Below, in pieces: positions 36,328-45,883 of a stretch of DNA of 64,000 nt. The stretch is from Pseudomonas sp. M30-35 (GTDB taxonomy: Bacteria; Pseudomonadota; Gammaproteobacteria; Pseudomonadales; Pseudomonadaceae), in assembly GCF_002163625.1 (NCBI RefSeq), contig NZ_CP020892.1, positions 3,720,001-3,784,000 on the forward strand. Reading direction: 5' to 3'. The notes beneath the pieces were generated by a model. That model was not told where the DNA came from. It worked only from the letters and a program-made list of their open reading frames with translations, and searched no databases. Each line of letters opens with the position of its first letter. Position 1 is the first letter of the stretch. The position numbers and the translations under genes were made by a program.

Positions 36328-36423
36328 AACAATTCCCTTGTCGTTATGCGCCGAGCATAATCCGGCTGAACAACCACTAACCCCCAGCAAAAGTGCGGCA
36401 CCTTGATAGGCACCCGCAATGCC

Positions 36424-37581
36424 TCAGCGGCGCCGATGCAAAAGGTTAACCGCCACTCGATCGAGCCAACCCCAAAGCCGTTGTTGCACGCGTTTCCACC
36501 AAGGGCGCGCCAACCATAGTTCCAAATCGACCTGGCGGCTGTCGGCGAAGTCAGTTTCGAAGCAACTGACAATGGACTGGGTAAACGCCGTGTCCAGCGC
36601 TTCGAGATTGGCATCCAGATTAAAGCGCAGGTTCCAATGATCGAAATTGCATGAGCCAATACTCACCCAGTCATCAACCAGCACGATTTTTTGGTGTGAA
36701 AAGCGCGGTTGATACTCAAAAATCTGTACGCCTGCGCGCAAGAGTCGCGGGTAATAGCGATGTCCAGCCAGCCGAATAGGTTGGTGATCAGTGCGTCGCC
36801 CACTGAGTAGCAAGCGCACGTCAACCCCGCGCGCCGCCGCCTTGCGCAGCGCCCTTCGCACTTTCCATGTTGGCAGAAAGTAAGGCGTTGCAAACCAGAT
36901 GCGGGTTTCGGCTGACTGCAGAGCACGCACCAAAGACTGCAAAATATCCCGATGTTGCTTGGCATCGGCATAGGCTACGCGGCCAAGACCGACACCAACA
37001 GGTGGTGACGCCGGTAACCGTCTAAGCCCGGCAGTCGCTTTGGGTATCCATGAGCGGCGGGCATTGCAGGCCTGCCATTGGCGCTCAAACAGTTGCTGCC
37101 AATCCTCAACCAGTGGCCCGTCGATTTCGACCATCAACTCATGCCATATGCTATCGGGGTTATCTATGCACCAGAAATCGTCAGTCACGCCGGTACCACC
37201 GACAAATGCAACATGCCCATCGACCAACAGCAACTTTCGATGATCACGGTAAAAATTGCGGATGCCTTGGCGCCAACGTATCGGGTTGTACCAGCGCACC
37301 TCAATACCCGCGTTACTGAGTAAGGCACGATCTGCTTTCGACAGTCCCTTGGCACCATAACCATCAAATAGGCAGCGCACAGCAACGCCGCGCTGGGCAG
37401 CGGCACAAAGCGAACGCAGCACTTGCTCAGCACAGGAGCCGCTTTCAATCAGGTAAAGTTCAAACTCAACTTGCTGCCGTGCAGTGTCGATCGCCTCGAT
37501 CATCTTCGGGAAGAACTCAGGCCCGTCACTGAGCAAGGTAAATTGATTACCTGGGCGCCAATCAAAAACTAGACCCGGCAT
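36424..37581 (-). CDS. clsB: Cardiolipin synthase B-like phospholipase D family protein
   Basis: The 385-residue protein has two HKD motifs of the phospholipase D family: HRKLLLVDG around residues 116-124 and HQKIVLVDD around 291-299. It has no obvious transmembrane segment, as in ClsB. It probably makes cardiolipin by transferring phosphatidyl groups. Its ATG overlaps the stop of the YceI gene by one base (TAATG), so they are coupled. Confidence 0.88.
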   Translation of the reverse strand: MPGLVFDWRPGNQFTLLSDGPEFFPKMIEAIDTARQQVEFELYLIESGSCAEQVLRSLCAAAQRGVAVRCLFDGYGAKGLSKADRALLSNAGIEVRWYNPIRWRQGIRNFYRDHRKLLLVDGHVAFVGGTGVTDDFWCIDNPDSIWHELMVEIDGPLVEDWQQLFERQWQACNARRSWIPKATAGLRRLPASPPVGVGLGRVAYADAKQHRDILQSLVRALQSAETRIWFATPYFLPTWKVRRALRKAAARGVDVRLLLSGRRTDHQPIRLAGHRYYPRLLRAGVQIFEYQPRFSHQKIVLVDDWVSIGSCNFDHWNLRFNLDANLEALDTAFTQSIVSCFETDFADSRQVDLELWLARPWWKRVQQRLWGWLDRVAVNLLHRRR

Positions 37582-38156
37582 TAGCGACGCGTAAAGATAA
37601 GGACAGCGCCGACTGGCACTGAGCGACTGATAGCCGACAAACCGGCGATTTTGCGCAGCGCATCAAGCCCTTTAACCAGCTCAAAGTCCCCGGCGTTGAG
37701 CACCAAAGGCGCAAGCGTGACGACTTGAAAACGATGATCATCAAGGCGCGTGGCCAATAACTCAGCGGTATAGGTTTGGCTTTTACCGTGCAGTGTCAGG
37801 GTTAGCGGCAGGCTCAATTCAAGTTGCGCCCCGGCAGCCAACGTTTCGATAGGCCGGACATCCAATTGTGCAGATACCGTAGCCTGAGGAAACTCATCGA
37901 TATCAAACAACAATGTGCGCATGCGTTCATCACGCAGTGATACGCCGGTACTGACTGACTCCATCTCAACCCGCAAACTGGTTTTACCGCTGTCGCTGAC
38001 CATTCCATGCAAGGTCAGAAAGCGGTGGACTTCGGAGCGATCAAGATTTTTGGTTGAGATAAATGACAGCCGCGAAGACTCATTGTCCAGGTACCACTTG
38101 GCCTGAGCCGGCAGCACAATGCTCATACTCAGGAGTACGGCGAACAGCAGGCGCAT
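37581..38156 (-). CDS. YceI-family periplasmic protein
   Basis: The 191-residue protein has a signal peptide ending SIVLPAQAKW and the YceI lipocalin-like pattern: WYLDNESSRLSFISTKNL, then VEMESVSTGVSLRDERMRTLLFD and LTLTLHGKSQTYTAEL. Family members bind isoprenoids or other amphiphiles. ATG 38156 follows GGAG; an in-frame TTG lies 15 bp upstream. It is in an operon with clsB. Confidence 0.88.
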   Translation of the reverse strand: MRLLFAVLLSMSIVLPAQAKWYLDNESSRLSFISTKNLDRSEVHRFLTLHGMVSDSGKTSLRVEMESVSTGVSLRDERMRTLLFDIDEFPQATVSAQLDVRPIETLAAGAQLELSLPLTLTLHGKSQTYTAELLATRLDDHRFQVVTLAPLVLNAGDFELVKGLDALRKIAGLSAISRSVPVGAVLIFTRR

Positions 38157-38197
38157 AAGTCTCCGAATCAACGATAACTGAGTGGTTGAGCAACGCG

Positions 38198-38225
38198 GCT
38201 CATGCGCAACGATAGCCGCATGAGC
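38198..38225. terminator. Hairpin upstream of YceI, possible weak terminator
   Basis: The arms GCTCATGCG and CGCATGAGC enclose a 10-base loop. It lies just past the end of the small membrane-anchored gene. No T run follows, so terminator function is uncertain. Confidence 0.4.
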
Positions 38226-38270
38226 GCGCCTTGCAAACCCTCTGCATGCTGATCTTTCAATTTGCTGGTG

Positions 38271-38603
38271 TTACTCGGTTAGCTCAACTGCTTGAGGCAA
38301 TAACTGACAACCTTGACGTTGCCCCAACCACTGCGCTGACTGGCTACGGCCCAGGGCACGCGCAGTCACTCGCTTATTGGCCTCATCATCAACAAAGCCA
38401 CTGAGCGGTAAATACTGCTTGCTGTAGCCCACACAGTAATCGGCGGGGTTGTCCATCACGTAGCGACAGGAGCAATATTCTTTAGCCGTGTACGCCCCGA
38501 GAATGCTTGGAAATGCTTGCAGATGGTCACGATTCAACCATGCCCAGACAACCAGCAGAGCCAGTAAGATGATTAACAAGCGGGTGAGCAGTCGACGGAT
38601 CAT
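38271..38603 (-). CDS. Membrane-anchored small protein of unknown function
   Basis: The 110-residue protein has an N-terminal transmembrane helix (LLIILLALLVVWAWL) and a periplasmic part with five cysteines, including CSCRYV and YCVGYS. The cysteines may form disulfides. Its ATG overlaps the stop of the upstream serine hydrolase by 4 bp (ATGA), so it is coupled to it and may assist it. No family was recognised. Confidence 0.75.
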   Translation of the reverse strand: MIRRLLTRLLIILLALLVVWAWLNRDHLQAFPSILGAYTAKEYCSCRYVMDNPADYCVGYSKQYLPLSGFVDDEANKRVTARALGRSQSAQWLGQRQGCQLLPQAVELTE

Positions 38604-39727
38604 GGCTGCACCTCCACAAACGCGGCCTGTGCAAGTTTGAGCAGTTGATTATGCCTGTAGCTGCCGTCACGATCGTCGGCGTAGCGCACGATAACCAGGT
38701 CTTCGCTGGGGATCACATACAAGCTTTGCCCCCAATGACCGAGCGCCGCAAAGGTATCCTGCGGCGCATCCGGCCAAGGTTTGGCGGCGCCGTTCAGTGC
38801 TAGATTGAGCCACCATTGACCGCCCGGAATCGAATCATTCGGTTGTTCAGCATTAACTTGATAGTTGGCAAATGGCGTGAGATTGAAATCAACCCAAGCT
38901 TTGGGCAATAACTGCCGCTCGCCCCAACGTCCGCCGCGCTGCATCAACAAACCCACTCGGGCCAGATCGCGCGCACTCATGTAGGCATAGGATGACGCGA
39001 CAAATGTGCCCTTCGGATCGGTTTCCCACACCGCAGAGTCAATACCCAACGGCTCGAACAGTGCAGTCCAAGGGTAATTCTTGTATTCATCAGGACTGAG
39101 CATGCCTTGCAGCGCAGCGGCGAGTACGGTGCTGTCACCACTCGAATACCGAAAGCGCTGACCCGGCTCGGCATCAGCCGGATGCTCGGCGATAAACGCC
39201 GCCATATCACTGCGGCCACGCGTATAGAGCATGGCGACTACTGATGATTTAAGCGGCGCATATTCGTAGTCTTCTTGCCAGTCGAGCCCCGAGGCCCAGT
39301 TAAGCAAGTGGCCCATTTTGATCTCGGGATGCGCAGCCATGGCCGGATAATAGTCAGCCACAGGCGCATCAAGCTTGAAACGCCCCTGCCCGTATGCAAC
39401 GCCCAGTACTGCGGCAAATATGCTCTTGCTCACCGACCACGTCAGGTGTGGGGTGCTGACTTTGGTGGGGCTAGCATAGCGCTCATAAATAACCTGGCCA
39501 TCACGCACAACCAGCAATGCGTCGGTACGCACACCTTTGCGAGTCTGGTCGTCACGTTGAGGAAAGGCATAGCCTTCAAGTGCGGCGAGCGCCGACGCCT
39601 GTGCAGCGCTTTGGCTGATCGCTTGCGTCGACCAATCAGGTATTGGCCAGTTCTCTGCGTGCGCGGTCATGCTGGCGGTGGCGAGCAGCAGCGCGAAGCT
39701 CAGCTTGGGTAAAATTGAAGCGGGCAT
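38600..39727 (-). CDS. Periplasmic beta-lactamase-fold serine hydrolase
   Basis: The 375-residue protein has a signal peptide (SMTAHA) and the class C beta-lactamase/6-aminohexanoate hydrolase layout. The catalytic S-x-x-K is in WSVSKSIFA, the tyrosine motif is YSSGDS, and a HWGQS-like segment stands in the place of the KTG motif. Such enzymes cleave esters, amides or peptides, and beta-lactam activity is not implied. It is first in a two-gene unit with the small cysteine-rich protein. Confidence 0.88.
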   Translation of the reverse strand: MPASILPKLSFALLLATASMTAHAENWPIPDWSTQAISQSAAQASALAALEGYAFPQRDDQTRKGVRTDALLVVRDGQVIYERYASPTKVSTPHLTWSVSKSIFAAVLGVAYGQGRFKLDAPVADYYPAMAAHPEIKMGHLLNWASGLDWQEDYEYAPLKSSVVAMLYTRGRSDMAAFIAEHPADAEPGQRFRYSSGDSTVLAAALQGMLSPDEYKNYPWTALFEPLGIDSAVWETDPKGTFVASSYAYMSARDLARVGLLMQRGGRWGERQLLPKAWVDFNLTPFANYQVNAEQPNDSIPGGQWWLNLALNGAAKPWPDAPQDTFAALGHWGQSLYVIPSEDLVIVRYADDRDGSYRHNQLLKLAQAAFVEVQP

Positions 39728-39839
39728 TGATGCGCCTCTTGTTAGATTCGAGGCAGCACACTAGCACGGCAAATATGACCGAAGTAGCACCGAACGCGCC
39801 TGTTTAAGTGGCAATTCGGCACATTGTTATCGCGCGCTC

Positions 39840-40625
39840 TCAACGCGGCTCGCGAAAGTCTTCCTGGCTGAGTAGATCTAAACCGCAGTCGAGGTTTTCG
39901 ATCCACAACAAAAATGCATTGATCATCTCTTTACCCACAAAGGGCCGCCCATGTTGCGGCACGATCATGTCGATATCCATCTGCCGAACCATCGCCACCC
40001 ACAACCGGCAGACTTTGTTGCTCGCCATGTAGCGTCGGTGAAAACCCAGCATGTTTGGCACATGATTCATGAAGTCGGTGACCGGGTTGGCGTCATCGAC
40101 CAGCGAGGCGCCCATGTCGCCGCTAAACAGAATTTTGCTCGACGGGTCGTACAGTTGGAAGTTACCCACAGAGTGCAGAAAATGCGCGGGAATGGCTTTC
40201 AGCTTACTGCGCCCCAAGGCGAATGATTCACCGCGATCAGGTAAGGCAATAATTCGGTCGTAAGTTGAAATACCGTGGTTTATGGCCAGGTAATTGGCGG
40301 TTAAATGCGGTAAAAATCGCGCCCATAACTTCGAGCAAATCACTTTAGCCCGGGTATGCAGCAGCCACTTGTCCAGCGAGGAAATAATGTCAGGGTCTTG
40401 GTGAGAAGCGAAGATATAGGTTAGATCCTGTACCGGGATGTACTTGGATAAACCCAACGAAAGCGGCGTATATGTCAAGTCGCCGCCCGGATCAAGCAGC
40501 AGGTATTGATCATCATCGATGATCAGAAATTGATTGGACTGCACGCCTTCGCCACTGACCAGGTCATCAAACATCAGGCACTGATGACCGTCCTTCTCAA
40601 ACAACACAATCGGCTCACGGCGCAT
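39840..40625 (-). CDS. MBL-fold metallohydrolase, ODP (flavodiiron-like) type
   Basis: The 261-residue protein resembles the oxygen-binding di-iron domain of flavodiiron proteins: LLDPGGDLTYT, ASHQDPDIISSLDKWL, the AHFLHSVGNFQLYD segment and LFSGDMG, with QHGR near the end. The usual HxHxDH is altered to HQDPD, as in ODP-type members. It may bind di-iron and act in oxygen, NO or signal sensing (inference). ATG 40625 follows GGAAGG. Confidence 0.85.
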   Translation of the reverse strand: MRREPIVLFEKDGHQCLMFDDLVSGEGVQSNQFLIIDDDQYLLLDPGGDLTYTPLSLGLSKYIPVQDLTYIFASHQDPDIISSLDKWLLHTRAKVICSKLWARFLPHLTANYLAINHGISTYDRIIALPDRGESFALGRSKLKAIPAHFLHSVGNFQLYDPSSKILFSGDMGASLVDDANPVTDFMNHVPNMLGFHRRYMASNKVCRLWVAMVRQMDIDMIVPQHGRPFVGKEMINAFLLWIENLDCGLDLLSQEDFREPR

Positions 40626-40751
40626 GGATTTACCTTCCCCCAAACGACGCGACATTAGCCAGCTTGTGCCTGCCTATTACTGATCTGGATCAACTCAACG
40701 CAACAAATCTTGCACCCTCACCAAACTGTGCAAAAAACAGCTTCGACCGGA

Positions 40752-41645
40752 TCACTCAACCGGCATGGAAAATTGCGCCTGGGCTCTTTGCAGCCGTGTC
40801 GTACGGGCGCTATTGGCAATCGACATTAGCGCTTTATCACGCTGCCACAGAACCTTCCAGTGCGGCTCACCGGCCGCGAAAGCACTGTCCAGCTCAGAGC
40901 TAAGCGCCGCGAATTGGGCAAACAGGCCGCCGAGAAACACATGCGTGGTTGAGGCATTGGCTTTCATTTTGCTGACCTCAGCGCAGCCACTCAAGAGTCC
41001 AAGCAAGCGCAACTGCAAAGCAGTCGGCCAAGCTGAATTTTGGCCAACGCCAAACAGCCACGCACTGACCGCCGCCAGCACATGCAGATCTTCGATGCTG
41101 CGAAAGGGTTTTACATAGTCAGCCAAGCCATCACCCGGAAGGCGCTCACACTTGGCATCCTCAAGCGTCAACCGTGCATGACTGACATCGGGGATAAACT
41201 TCAGCGCAGGTAATGGCTCAACCAACACACCTGTACTACCACTCTCCACCACCGTAACAGCCACTTGCGGCGGCTCACCCTCAGCCTCCTCTCGCGCAGC
41301 CACTAACAGCCACTGCGCCGCATCACCGGCGGTGACAAAGTCTTTAGTGCCGCTGAGTTGCAACTGACTCAAGCGTGTCTGCATATCCGCTGGGCGAACA
41401 CTTTTACGCTCTGTCACGCAGAGCGCGCCCAACGTCCACGGTGCGGATGGCCAGAGGGCACGCAATGCACCTTGATAACCAGCCAGAAATGCCATGCCCG
41501 GAGTTGGCGCAAGGTTTCCGCCGAGCACGGCTAACTCAAATGCTGACGGATTGGCCAAGCGCTCAAGCAACGCCGAATACCATTCATCGAGCGCAAGCCC
41601 GGCAGGCATGTGTTGGTGCGGTTGCAACAATTTATCCCAGAGCAT
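40752..41645 (-). CDS. Acyl-CoA dehydrogenase-like protein, shortened
   Basis: The 297-residue protein shows weak resemblance to acyl-CoA dehydrogenases. It has an early LAVLGGNLAPTPGMAFLAGYQGAL, a middle beta-domain-like VTERKSVRPADMQTRLSQLQLSGTKDFVTAG, and a helical C-terminus. It is about 80-100 residues shorter than normal, and the family catalytic base is not recognisable. It may be a divergent or inactive homologue. It is divergent from olsB. Confidence 0.6.
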   Translation of the reverse strand: MLWDKLLQPHQHMPAGLALDEWYSALLERLANPSAFELAVLGGNLAPTPGMAFLAGYQGALRALWPSAPWTLGALCVTERKSVRPADMQTRLSQLQLSGTKDFVTAGDAAQWLLVAAREEAEGEPPQVAVTVVESGSTGVLVEPLPALKFIPDVSHARLTLEDAKCERLPGDGLADYVKPFRSIEDLHVLAAVSAWLFGVGQNSAWPTALQLRLLGLLSGCAEVSKMKANASTTHVFLGGLFAQFAALSSELDSAFAAGEPHWKVLWQRDKALMSIANSARTTRLQRAQAQFSMPVE

Positions 41646-41844
41646 TGGCTAATCCTTTTCAGTTATGAGTTGAGCAAGCGGCCGCTGTCACACAAGCATC
41701 ACTAAAACTTCACAGTGGTGACACCCACCCTACTTAGCCTGAGCTTGCCTAACAAGACTGATCGACTGAAAGGCACCGCGCCAGTTTTTAAACCACAAGG
41801 TTTGACAACAGCACAGACAACAGTCGGCTAACGGAGAGAACGTT

Positions 41845-42597
41845 ATGACCCAGGTAGCGCATGACAAAAGCACTGCAACTCGCCGCTTGCAAGCTGAACG
41901 ATTGATTGGCAATGCCGCGCTTAAAGAGGCCCAGGCACTGCGCTATCGCGTATTCAGCAGTGAGTTTGATGCAAAGCTCAAGGGCGCAGAACTCGGTCTG
42001 GACATGGATGATTACGACGTTCACTGCAGCCACATTGGTGTAAGGGACCTCAATAGCGGTCAACTGGTTGCCACCACTCGTCTGCTCGATCATCAGGCAG
42101 CTGCCAGCTTAGGCCGCTTCTACAGCGAAGAAGAATTCAGCCTGCATGGCTTGGCTCATCTTCAAGGTCCGGTGCTGGAAATTGGTCGTACCTGCGTTGA
42201 CTTGGCGTATCGCAATGGCGGCACTATCGCGGTGCTCTGGAGCGAGTTGGCGGAGGTGCTCAATGAAGGCGGCTACAGCTATTTGATGGGGTGTGCGAGC
42301 ATTCCGATGCAGGACGGCGGTATTCAAGCCCAAGCCATCATGCAGCGTTTGCGCGAGCGGTACCTGTGCACCGAACACCTGCGCGCCGAGCCGAAAACAC
42401 CGCTGCCGGGTCTTGATCTACCCGGCAATATCATTGCCGAGATGCCGCCTCTGCTCAAAGCTTATATGCGCTTGGGTGCGAAGATTTGTGGCGAGCCGTG
42501 CTGGGACCCAGACTTTCAAGTGGCCGACGTGTTCATTCTGTTAAAACGTGACGAACTGTGCCCACGTTACGCCCGCCACTTCAAAGCTGTTGGTTGA
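41845..42597 (+). CDS. olsB: L-ornithine N-alpha-acyltransferase
   Basis: The 250-residue protein is the OlsB family of GNAT-like acyltransferases. It contains [18 protein letters not shown] and [18 protein letters not shown] near the start, then [16 protein letters not shown], and [12 protein letters not shown] later. It transfers a 3-hydroxyacyl chain from ACP to ornithine, the first step of ornithine-lipid synthesis. olsA follows 129 bp later on the same strand, and the pair matches the order recalled for PA4350-PA4351. Confidence 0.92.
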   Translation: MTQVAHDKSTATRRLQAERLIGNAALKEAQALRYRVFSSEFDAKLKGAELGLDMDDYDVHCSHIGVRDLNSGQLVATTRLLDHQAAASLGRFYSEEEFSLHGLAHLQGPVLEIGRTCVDLAYRNGGTIAVLWSELAEVLNEGGYSYLMGCASIPMQDGGIQAQAIMQRLRERYLCTEHLRAEPKTPLPGLDLPGNIIAEMPPLLKAYMRLGAKICGEPCWDPDFQVADVFILLKRDELCPRYARHFKAVG

Positions 42598-42726
42598 CCA
42601 TAAATGGTTAGCGCCTCGGTCTGTACTGCGCATGCGGGGCGCCATCTCTGCTAAATCGGTGACTGCACATAAACACCCGCGCCTTGTACACTCAGGCGCG
42701 TCGTCACCCGCCAGCCTGGAACTCAC

Positions 42727-43515
42727 ATGATTAAACTGCGTCTTTATCTTCGCCTGTTGCGCTTACTTGCGGTCATTGCCCTCGGCACCTTGATGGCAGC
42801 AGTGATCAGCTTGATCGAACGCATGGTTAAACATGATTTGATGAGTACCCGGCAACGTCTGACCCGCTGGTTTATGGCACGTCTTAGCGCCGCCCTGCCC
42901 TTTAGCATCAAGGTCAGCGGGGAGCGGCCTGAAACGCCAATGATGTGGGTCAGCAATCACATTTCCTGGACCGATATTCCGCTGCTCGGCATGCTCGCGC
43001 CGCTTTCATTCTTATCCAAAGCTGAAGTGCGCAGCTGGCCGGTAGCTGGCTGGCTGGCGCAAAAAGCCGGCACCTTATTTATTCGCCGTGGCGCGGGTGA
43101 TAGCACGGTGCTGAATCAACAGCTCAGCCGTCACTTGCAGCAATCGCGCAACCTGTTGATGTTCCCGGAAGGCACCACCACCGACGGTCAGGCGGTACGC
43201 ACCTTTCACGGCCGCTTACTGAGCAGCGCAATCGATACATCGGTAGCGCTGCAACCGGTGGCGATTCGTTATCTGCGCAACGGCGAACGCGACGAGATCG
43301 CCCCGTTTATTGGTGATGACGATATGCTTTCGCACTTGCTACGCCTGTTCCACAGTGACGTTGCACAGGTAGAAATTCAACTGTTAAAGCCTATCGAAAG
43401 CAGCAACCTGAACCGCAATGCCTTGGCTCGTCAGGCTCAAGCGGCAATATCGGCAGCGCTGTTTGGCGCAAGCGTAGAGCCGGTGGTTGACAACAGCGAA
43501 CTCGAAGCCGCTTAA
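42727..43515 (+). CDS. olsA: Lyso-ornithine lipid O-acyltransferase
   Basis: The 262-residue protein has an N-terminal transmembrane helix and the PlsC acyltransferase motifs NHISWTD and FPEGTTTDG, as well as LFIRRGAGD. It adds the second acyl chain to lyso-ornithine lipid. It lies in a unit with olsB. Its last 4 bases overlap the stop of the convergent acpH gene. Confidence 0.9.
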   Translation: MIKLRLYLRLLRLLAVIALGTLMAAVISLIERMVKHDLMSTRQRLTRWFMARLSAALPFSIKVSGERPETPMMWVSNHISWTDIPLLGMLAPLSFLSKAEVRSWPVAGWLAQKAGTLFIRRGAGDSTVLNQQLSRHLQQSRNLLMFPEGTTTDGQAVRTFHGRLLSSAIDTSVALQPVAIRYLRNGERDEIAPFIGDDDMLSHLLRLFHSDVAQVEIQLLKPIESSNLNRNALARQAQAAISAALFGASVEPVVDNSELEAA

Positions 43516-44102
43516 CGTTTAGCCGCCTCTGCGAGTTGCAAGTCGACGTAAGCTTGCAACTGCGGGTAGAACTGCTGGAAATCATCCATCAACGGCTCGT
43601 ACAACTGCTCCAGCTCACGCATCGAGCCATCCAAGCCATCAGGCCGCGACAAACGCCGCTGAATGCCGTAAATCACCTGCTCCAGCACACTAAAGTCAGT
43701 GTAACTACCGAGCCAGTCCTGCGCCGCCATCCGCGGTGCAATGTACGCCAAGCGTTCTGGAAGCTCAGGCTCATCGGTCAACACCTGATAGACCCTCCCG
43801 GTGAATTGCGCCAAAGGCTCATCGCTGAATTGCTTCCAGTTCAAGGCCAGACAATGGTCAAAGAACACATCCAGCAAGATGCCGGAATAGCGTCTGCGCG
43901 CCTCAGGAAAACGTGCGCGAGCCTGTAACAGCAGCAGATGGCTGTCGGTAAACACATCAATACGTCGATGCAGGCGGATCGCCGCTTCGATATCGGCTGG
44001 CCACTGACCGGCAAGCGGACCTTTGACAAAGTCGCCATAAAGACTGCCAAGCAATTGTGCCGGTGCGTTACCGCCGAGGTGGAGATGGGCAAGGTAGTTC
44101 AT
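43512..44102 (-). CDS. acpH: ACP phosphodiesterase (AcpH)
   Basis: The 196-residue protein is AcpH-like. It starts MNYLAHLHLGG and has GSLYGDFVKGPL, LHRRIDVFTDSHLL and VFFDHCLALNW, which hold the HD-type metal ligands. It removes the phosphopantetheine arm from holo-ACP. The gene converges with olsA (4-bp overlap), as recalled for PA4353. Confidence 0.9.
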   Translation of the reverse strand: MNYLAHLHLGGNAPAQLLGSLYGDFVKGPLAGQWPADIEAAIRLHRRIDVFTDSHLLLLQARARFPEARRRYSGILLDVFFDHCLALNWKQFSDEPLAQFTGRVYQVLTDEPELPERLAYIAPRMAAQDWLGSYTDFSVLEQVIYGIQRRLSRPDGLDGSMRELEQLYEPLMDDFQQFYPQLQAYVDLQLAEAAKR

Positions 44103-44225
44103 GCCGTCAGCTTACCTGTTCTTGAGGTTCTGCAATATTGGCATTCCGGTAAAACTGCAAACCACATTGCGGACAGTCCGCACTATTTATCAGTGCTGTC
44201 GATGAAGAGTATCGCTACAAACGAT

Positions 44226-44253
44226 CTGTATATCGTTCAAACACGATATACAG
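44226..44253. promoter_or_regulatory. Inverted repeat, probable operator of the ArsR-type regulator
   Basis: CTGTATATCG (44226-44235) and CGATATACAG (44244-44253) form a perfect 10-bp inverted repeat with an 8-base spacer. It starts 85 bp before the regulator gene and also faces acpH. Position and symmetry fit autoregulation by an ArsR dimer. Confidence 0.65.
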
Positions 44254-44310
44254 TTTGTTTCAAGCCGATATAACACCGATCAGCCAACTGCTGATCACGG
44301 AGCCTGTTAC

Positions 44311-44625
44311 ATGAGCACCACCCAACAGCTCGACATCGATGAAATCGTCAAAGCACTGGCCCATCCAGTTCGCCGCGACATTCTGGCCTGGCTGAAAACC
44401 CCTGAAGCGTATTTTGCTGACCAGGACCATCCGCTCGAAATCGGTGTCTGTGCCGGCAAGATTGACCAGCGCACCGGGCTTTCACAGTCGAGCGTGTCAG
44501 CGCACCTGCGCACCTTGCAACAAGCGGGTCTTATCACCAGCAAGAAGATTGGACAGTGGCATTTTTTCAAACGCAATGAAGACACCATCCAAGCATTCCT
44601 GACGCAACTCAGCCAACAGCTTTGA
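44311..44625 (+). CDS. ArsR-family transcriptional regulator
   Basis: The 104-residue winged-helix protein begins with the ArsR pattern EIVKALAHPVRRDILAWLK and has the recognition helix TGLSQSSVSAHLRTLQQAGL. Metal-binding cysteines are not clustered (a single Cys is seen), so it may sense a non-metal signal. It is followed 47 bp later by an MFS exporter and xenB, which it probably controls. The order matches that recalled for PA4354-PA4356. Confidence 0.9.
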   Translation: MSTTQQLDIDEIVKALAHPVRRDILAWLKTPEAYFADQDHPLEIGVCAGKIDQRTGLSQSSVSAHLRTLQQAGLITSKKIGQWHFFKRNEDTIQAFLTQLSQQL

Positions 44626-44672
44626 CTGCCTGATCGTTCAACCAAAATTTTATTTATAGCGGAGTCGCGGGC

Positions 44673-45863
44673 ATGCCCATTGCGCTAATCGTTCTTGCTT
44701 TATCTGCGTTTGCCATTGGCACCACAGAGTTTGTAATCATGGGTTTGTTGCCCGAGGTTGCAACAGACTTATCGGTTTCGATTCCCGGTGCAGGCTGGCT
44801 GGTAACCGGTTACGCACTCGGCGTGGCAATTGGGGCGCCGATCATGGCACTGGCGACCTCAAGCTGGCCACGCAAAGCCGCGTTGATGACGCTAATGAGC
44901 ATATTCATCGCCGGCAACCTGTTCTGCGCACTGGCCCCGGATTATCAAATGCTGATGGCCGCTCGCATCGTCACAGCACTGTGCCACGGCGCCTTCTTCG
45001 GGATTGGCTCGGTTGTCGCAGCCAGCTTGGTGCCCGCTAACCGCCGCGCCTCAGCAGTTGCCTTGATGTTCACCGGTTTGACCTTGGCCAACGTACTTGG
45101 CGTGCCGCTGGGCACAGCCCTCGGCCAAATGGCCGGCTGGCGCTCAACATTCTGGGCCGTCACCCTGATCGGCATATTCGCCTTGATTGGTTTGTGGCGT
45201 TATCTGCCAAACCAGCAGGACGCTGAAAAAGCTGACCTGCGCAGTGAGATTCGTGCCCTCAACAACAGTGGATTATGGTTGGCGTTGAGCACCACCGTAT
45301 TGTTCTCAGCCTCGATGTTCGCCCTGTTCACCTATATCGCCCCGCTGCTTGGTGAAGTTACCGGTGTCTCCCCCAAAGGCATCACCTTGACGCTTTTGCT
45401 GATTGGCCTTGGCTTGACCCTCGGCAATGTGCTCGGCGGGCGGTTCGCCGATCGCCATCTGAAATACACCCTGATTACTGTCTTCGCTTCCATGGCGACT
45501 ATCTCAACGCTGTTTAGCTGGACCAGCCAAGCCTTGGTCCCCGCAGAGATCACTCTGTTCTTCTGGGCCGTGGCTGCCTTTGCCGCCGTGCCTGCGTTGC
45601 AGGTCAATGTGGTGACCTTTGGCGGCGGCGCTCCGAACCTGGTCTCAACCCTGAATATCGGTGCATTTAACGTCGGCAACGCTCTTGGCGCCTGGCTCGG
45701 CGGCGTGGTAATCGCCCAGGGTTACGGCCTCACCCGCGTGCCTTTCGCCGCAGCAGCCTTGGCTGTTCTGGCCCTGCTTGCACTGTTACTGACTTACAAC
45801 TCGCGTCGTCCTGACGCAATACCTGCCACTGAACCGACTGCAGCTTTTGCACTCAACGAATAA
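44673..45863 (+). CDS. MFS transporter (AraJ/DHA1-like)
   Basis: The 396-residue protein has about 12 transmembrane segments and the family motif of arabinose/drug exporters: FAIGTTEFVIMGLLPEVA at the start, GYALGVAIGAPIMA in helix 2, and NRRASAVALMFTGLTLANVLG in the middle. It probably exports a small toxic compound. xenB starts 20 bp after its stop, so the genes are one operon with the ArsR gene. Confidence 0.9.
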   Translation: MPIALIVLALSAFAIGTTEFVIMGLLPEVATDLSVSIPGAGWLVTGYALGVAIGAPIMALATSSWPRKAALMTLMSIFIAGNLFCALAPDYQMLMAARIVTALCHGAFFGIGSVVAASLVPANRRASAVALMFTGLTLANVLGVPLGTALGQMAGWRSTFWAVTLIGIFALIGLWRYLPNQQDAEKADLRSEIRALNNSGLWLALSTTVLFSASMFALFTYIAPLLGEVTGVSPKGITLTLLLIGLGLTLGNVLGGRFADRHLKYTLITVFASMATISTLFSWTSQALVPAEITLFFWAVAAFAAVPALQVNVVTFGGGAPNLVSTLNIGAFNVGNALGAWLGGVVIAQGYGLTRVPFAAAALAVLALLALLLTYNSRRPDAIPATEPTAAFALNE

Positions 45864-45883
45864 ACCTGATGGAGAACTCTGCA

